Shown: piece after piece, positions 33,231 to 36,481 of the stretch | Numbering within the stretch: the stretch's first letter is position 1 | Layout: each line of letters opens with the position of its first letter | DNA from: Syntrophobacteraceae bacterium | GTDB lineage: Bacteria > Desulfobacterota > Syntrophobacteria > Syntrophobacterales > Syntrophobacteraceae | Assembly: GCA_013314815.1 (NCBI GenBank) | Contig: JABUEY010000028.1 | Coordinates: 1 to 36,481, forward strand | DNA: 36,481 nucleotides | Direction: 5' to 3' | Program-made: the position numbers and the translations under genes | Notes under the pieces: model-generated | What the model saw: the letters and a program-made list of their open reading frames with translations, nothing else | Told to the model about the DNA's origin: nothing | Databases searched by the model: none

Positions 33231-34463
33231 TTATTTCTTCTTGACATCACCGGTTGCTGCGCCGTGAAGCTTGATTTCGACCTTCTCTTCGAGACCGGCG
33301 TAGTATGCCTGCAGGACTTTGACGACTTCGGGCCTGGAGAATTCCTTCGGCAGTTCTCCACCTTCCGAAAGAGTCTTTCTCACCATCGTGCCGGACAGGA
33401 GGAGACGGTCTTCCTTGCCATGAGGACATGTTCTCATGGATGCCATGCCGCCGCACTTGAAGCAGTGGAAGGTCCAGTCGATCTTGAGGGGCTGCAGGAT
33501 CAGGCTGCCTTCGGGAATCTCTTCGAAGATCTTCTGGGCGTCAAACGGGCCGTAATAGTCGCCCACACCGGCGTGGTCACGGCCGACGATAAGATGGCTG
33601 CAGCCATAATTCTGACGGAACACGGCGTGGAGCAGGGCTTCACGGGGGCCCGCGTAGCGCATCTCTGCGGGATAGCCGCCCTGGATCACGGTGTCTTTCA
33701 CAAAATAGTTCTCCACGAGCACATCGATGGCCTTTACGCGGACGTCGGCGGGGATATCGCCTGCTTTAAGCTTCCCGACCAGCTGGTGGATATAGAGGCC
33801 GTCCATGACTTCGACGGCAATCTTGGCAAGGTATTCGTGGCTGCGGTGCATGGGGTTGCGCAGCTGAAGGGCTGCAACGGTCTTCCAACCCTTTTCGTCG
33901 AACATCTTCCTGGCTTCGGCGGGGCGCTGATAGATGCCTTTGAACTGGGTGGGGTAGAAGCTTTCACTGATCACCTTGACGGGGCCGGCAAGGTTGATTT
34001 CCTTCTGAGACATGACCTTGGCGACGCCCGGATGACCCTCGGCGTCGTTGGTCCAGAACACGCTCTTGCATTCGTGTTCCTTGTCAATCTTGTACTTTTC
34101 GGTAACCTTCATGGTACCGAGGATTTCGTCGTTTTCGACATCCAGAAGAGCGACTTCTTCGTTGGCACCGATGCTGTCGGCAAGGCTCTTGTCGGCGGAT
34201 ACCGTGATGGGGATCGGCCAGAATGTGCCGTCAGCCATCAGGTACTTGTCACAGACACCCTTCCAGTCGTCATAGCCCATAAATCCATCGAGAGGCGTGA
34301 AAGCGCCGATACCGAGCATGATGAGATCCGAGGCTTCGCGGCTTGTAATCGGGACTGTCTTGAGGGTCTTGGCCTTTTCCTTTTCGGCGGCCAAAGCCGC
34401 GCCTTCGAGCAACAACGGTTTGAGCTTTCTGTCTTTACCATGGGGCGGAACTAGCTTGGACAT
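33231..34463 (-). CDS. sat: Sat: ATP sulfurylase
   Basis: 410 residues with an AAGGAGAG site. [11 protein letters not shown] at 200-210 is the ATP/sulfate-binding QxRNPxHxxH motif, and GRDHAGVG at 294-301 is the second. CFKC and CPHG (Cys334, Cys337, Cys346, His348) form the zinc site known in dissimilatory Sat. The enzyme makes APS and pyrophosphate from ATP and sulfate, the first step of dissimilatory sulfate reduction in the cytoplasm. It is the first gene of the sat-aprBA-qmo block and has a strong promoter. The open frame on the other strand (33213-34454) is a shadow. Confidence 0.98.
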   Translation of the reverse strand: MSKLVPPHGKDRKLKPLLLEGAALAAEKEKAKTLKTVPITSREASDLIMLGIGAFTPLDGFMGYDDWKGVCDKYLMADGTFWPIPITVSADKSLADSIGANEEVALLDVENDEILGTMKVTEKYKIDKEHECKSVFWTNDAEGHPGVAKVMSQKEINLAGPVKVISESFYPTQFKGIYQRPAEARKMFDEKGWKTVAALQLRNPMHRSHEYLAKIAVEVMDGLYIHQLVGKLKAGDIPADVRVKAIDVLVENYFVKDTVIQGGYPAEMRYAGPREALLHAVFRQNYGCSHLIVGRDHAGVGDYYGPFDAQKIFEEIPEGSLILQPLKIDWTFHCFKCGGMASMRTCPHGKEDRLLLSGTMVRKTLSEGGELPKEFSRPEVVKVLQAYYAGLEEKVEIKLHGAATGDVKKK

Positions 34464-34543
34464 TTTTCACTCTCCTTGGATTATGGTTATTGATTCGTAT
34501 CACCTCTCCGTTGCGCGTGCTTGTGCAATCTTTTACGAGGCGC

Positions 34544-34578
34544 ATTATATATAGCTGTGGTATGTCCCTTGTCAAGGG
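34544..34578 (-). promoter_or_regulatory. Candidate sat promoter with palindrome over the -35 box
   Basis: On the minus strand TTGACA (34570-34575) is followed by a TATATATAATG tract that offers -10 boxes at spacings of 16 to 20 bases. The start would lie about 75 bases before the sat ATG. The -35 box sits in the odd-length palindrome CCCTTGACAAGGG (34566-34578), which could be an operator; no regulator is recognised. Confidence 0.65.
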
Positions 34579-34769
34579 AAAAATGAGGCGGTTTGGTCCA
34601 GGTAGAAGAGCATACGAGCGACGCCGGGGCAAGAGCGCGAAAAAGAGCTGCAGCCGGTTTATCTCCGGCCGGACATCTGGGATTGATCGCCGACAATCGA
34701 AGCCTATAGCACGGAACGCAAACATATGCAAGATGAAAAGATGGGTGAAGAAAACAGGTCAATCTTTCG

Positions 34770-35115
34770 GGTTCATCCGGCAAACGAGTACCTCCGGTGC
34801 TTTTCACGCAAAGGATCCGTGGGCATCACACCGTCATTGCCGCGTATACCCCACCGTCATACAAAAAAGGCGGGAACCCAGACCAAGCGCAGATCGCGCG
34901 GCAAAAGTCTCCCCACCCTGGATCGCCTTGCTCTATCCATCTTATCTTCCAGGCTCTTTCCCATTTCCTGAAACCCTTTCGCCCTGCTGAGTTACTTTTC
35001 CTGGATGTCCGTCTTCGCGGGAATGACGACATGGAGATACTGACGATGTTGTGGGGCAGACGTTGTTGCGTGTATTCCGCCTTGGTGCGACAACAGTCCG
35101 GGTACGCGTTTGATG
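34770..35115 (+). repeat. Mosaic intergenic repeat, copy E
   Basis: It begins GGTTCATCCGGCAAACGAGT and CCGGTGCTTTTCACGCAAAG, then CATCACACCGTCATTGCCGC. From 34870 to about 35035 it carries, in inverted orientation, the AGAGCCTGGAAGATAAGATG / ATAGAGCAAGGCGATCC / GGTTCCCGCC module seen directly in copy D. It ends with TGCGACAACAGTCCGGGTACG (35086-35106), shared with copy C. The rest of the 34579-35523 gap has no supported gene. Confidence 0.8.
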
Positions 35116-35315
35116 AAGAACCATTTTTCTGCGCTCCAGCAAGATTTGCCGACATGCAGGCGGCCCGGTAGGTACTTCCTGCCACACCTTAGTTTATTGA
35201 AACCAAATCCTAAATAACGCAAGCGGTCATTACTGCGTTTGTTGTGGCAAGGGTCAGGTCGAATTCGAACAGGGACGGATGGAATGTCGGTATATCTCGA
35301 TTCTCTCCAGCCTGT

Positions 35316-35343
35316 TTGTTCCGCAGTAGTTGAATTGTATAAT
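35316..35343 (+). promoter_or_regulatory. Candidate promoter of the potassium channel gene
   Basis: TTGTTC, 16 bases, then a perfect TATAAT, in a locally AT-rich stretch about 180 bases ahead of the channel gene. The -35 match is partial. Confidence 0.4.
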
Positions 35344-35523
35344 TTTATGTTGTTTGAAGCTTTTGAAATGAATAGACTGATCCAGGTGAATTGGAGCTGA
35401 ACATCCCGCCCTGTGATCTGGGGCGGGTGAGCGAGATTGGCGAGCGACTTTCCACTTTGCGCAGGTTTCCTGTCCGATGGGTAACGCCGTATCCCCGTCG
35501 GTTCTATCGGTTCCAACGGATTC

Positions 35524-36481
35524 ATGGAAGAATCAATGGAAGATGCATGGCTGGCCACAACAGGCCGCCGGATCATCGTGCTCATCATTCTGTCCGTCCT
35601 TCTGATGGCTTTCGGCTCGCTGGGGTACATGATCGTCCAGGACTTCACTCTCATCGAGGCCCTGTACATGACGATCATCACCCTGGCAACGGTGGGGTTC
35701 ACCGAAGTAAGACCCCTGGATGAAAGCGGACGGATTTTTACCATGATCCTGATCCTCATGGGGGCAGGCTTTGTGGCCTTCAATCTGGCCTACTTCAGCC
35801 AGCTTCTGCTGGATGGGGATTTGCTGGAGATCTACCGGAGGCGGAAATTGGAACATCAACTGGACAAGCTGAAAGATCATTATATTGTTTGCGGATACGG
35901 CCAGATGGGGCAGATCATCGTTCAGGAACTGCAGAAAGCCGGGATTCCCCTGGTCTTGATCGAGAATGACGATGCTCTGTTGATAAAGATACGGGAAAAA
36001 CGCATTCCCCATCTCATGGGGGATGCCACGGAAGAAGAGAACCTCGTCGCCGCCGGCGTTCGCAGGGCGAAGGGGCTCGTTTCCGTCGTCAGCAAAGACA
36101 CCGAAAACGTGTTCATTGTCCTGACCGCGAGGGACCTCAACAAGGACCTGATGATCCTGGCTCGATCGGGGACTCCCGGGACCGACAAGAGGCTCTACAA
36201 AGCCGGAGCGGACCGCGTGGTTTCCCCTTTCGCCATTGGAGCGGTCCGCATTGCCCATAATATCCTTCGTCCAACGGTGACGGATTTCGTCGACCTGGCC
36301 CTGTCCGGTGAAGGCATGGAACTCAGCATGGAGGAGATATGCATCCCGGAAGGGGCTTCGCTCGACGGCAAGGAACTCATGCACTCCGGAATCAGGAGTC
36401 GGTACAACCTGATCATCGTTGCCATAAAACGAAGCGACGGGAAGATGATCTACAACCCGTCGCCCCGCGAACTGCTCAAAG
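35524..36481 (+). CDS. Potassium channel with RCK/TrkA domain, cut by window edge
   Basis: 319 codons are visible and the frame is open at the right edge, so the 3' end is missing. Residues about 15-38 are the first membrane helix, the pore helix TIITLATVGFTEV holds the selectivity filter TVGF at 56-59, and a second helix spans about 71-95. An RCK nucleotide-binding domain follows: IVCGYGQMGQI at 121-131 (GxGxxG) with Glu-Asn-Asp after strand two (VLIEND). A TrkA-C domain starts near residue 255. The layout is that of MthK-type channels gated by calcium, NAD(H) or nucleotides. The ATG at 35524 has a weak site; ATG 35536 with GGAAGAATCA may be the real start. It is alone on the plus strand here. 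Confidence 0.9.
   Translation, partial: MEESMEDAWLATTGRRIIVLIILSVLLMAFGSLGYMIVQDFTLIEALYMTIITLATVGFTEVRPLDESGRIFTMILILMGAGFVAFNLAYFSQLLLDGDLLEIYRRRKLEHQLDKLKDHYIVCGYGQMGQIIVQELQKAGIPLVLIENDDALLIKIREKRIPHLMGDATEEENLVAAGVRRAKGLVSVVSKDTENVFIVLTARDLNKDLMILARSGTPGTDKRLYKAGADRVVSPFAIGAVRIAHNILRPTVTDFVDLALSGEGMELSMEEICIPEGASLDGKELMHSGIRSRYNLIIVAIKRSDGKMIYNPSPRELLK

Noticed and set aside
33213-34454. 413-codon open frame opposite sat
   Set aside because: Complete overlap with a certain sat gene, and its composition is that of an antisense shadow.

Overview
The window looks like a chromosomal segment of a GC-rich, anaerobic, sulfate-reducing bacterium of the Desulfobacterota. The main evidence is a minus-strand block carrying the dissimilatory sulfate-activation and APS-reduction genes: sat, aprB, aprA, qmoA, qmoB and an HdrD-like iron-sulfur subunit. 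The qmoAB genes are followed by a soluble heterodisulfide-reductase-like protein rather than a QmoC with membrane helices, as described for Gram-positive sulfate reducers. The codon style and the other genes fit a Syntrophobacter-type deltaproteobacterium; that placement is inference.

Left part (1-12.3 kb). A gene-poor 1.9 kb stretch holds one small membrane-protein gene (305-439). Three exported-protein genes follow on the plus strand (1947-5771): an unknown secreted protein, a protein with two copies of one domain, and a seven-repeat FG-GAP/VCBS protein. Next comes a membrane-anchored SurA-DsbA fusion. On the minus strand lie a zinc phospholipase C-like exported protein, a small conserved protein, a zinc-ribbon protein, a rubredoxin with unusual CX4C spacing, and a PAS-AAA+-Fis sigma54 activator.

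Middle part (12.2-23.8 kb). A decayed hicBA toxin-antitoxin remnant is followed by tRNA-Gly(TCC), a threonine dehydratase-like enzyme, pyrR with a cysteine-rich partner, and an endonuclease III that lacks one iron-sulfur ligand. A six-gene minus-strand run follows: nitrilase-family amidohydrolase, HTH-ferredoxin, thioesterase, DUF39 homocysteine-biosynthesis protein, LarE-like sulfur transferase and MnmA/ThiI-like PP-loop protein. The last three suggest sulfur transfer into small molecules, cofactors or tRNA. Two small unknown plus-strand genes follow.

Right part (23.8-36.5 kb). The sulfate-reduction block runs right to left. Sat activates sulfate to APS, AprAB reduces APS to sulfite, and QmoAB plus the HdrD-like subunit should connect this to quinol or another electron donor. 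Downstream of the Qmo genes sit a small cysteine-rich protein and two tandem YkgJ-type CxxxCC proteins. A strong promoter precedes sat, a factor-independent terminator separates aprA from qmoA, and a two-way terminator closes the block. A potassium channel with an RCK domain runs off the right edge.

The most striking unexplained feature is a family of mosaic intergenic repeats found six times in both orientations (near 0.2, 7.2, 9.6, 12.1, 16.3 and 35 kb). They share modules such as CATCCGGCAAAC, GGTGCTTTTCACGCAAAGG and degenerate runs of CACAACGTCATTCC. One copy sits exactly where the 5' part of hicB is missing.
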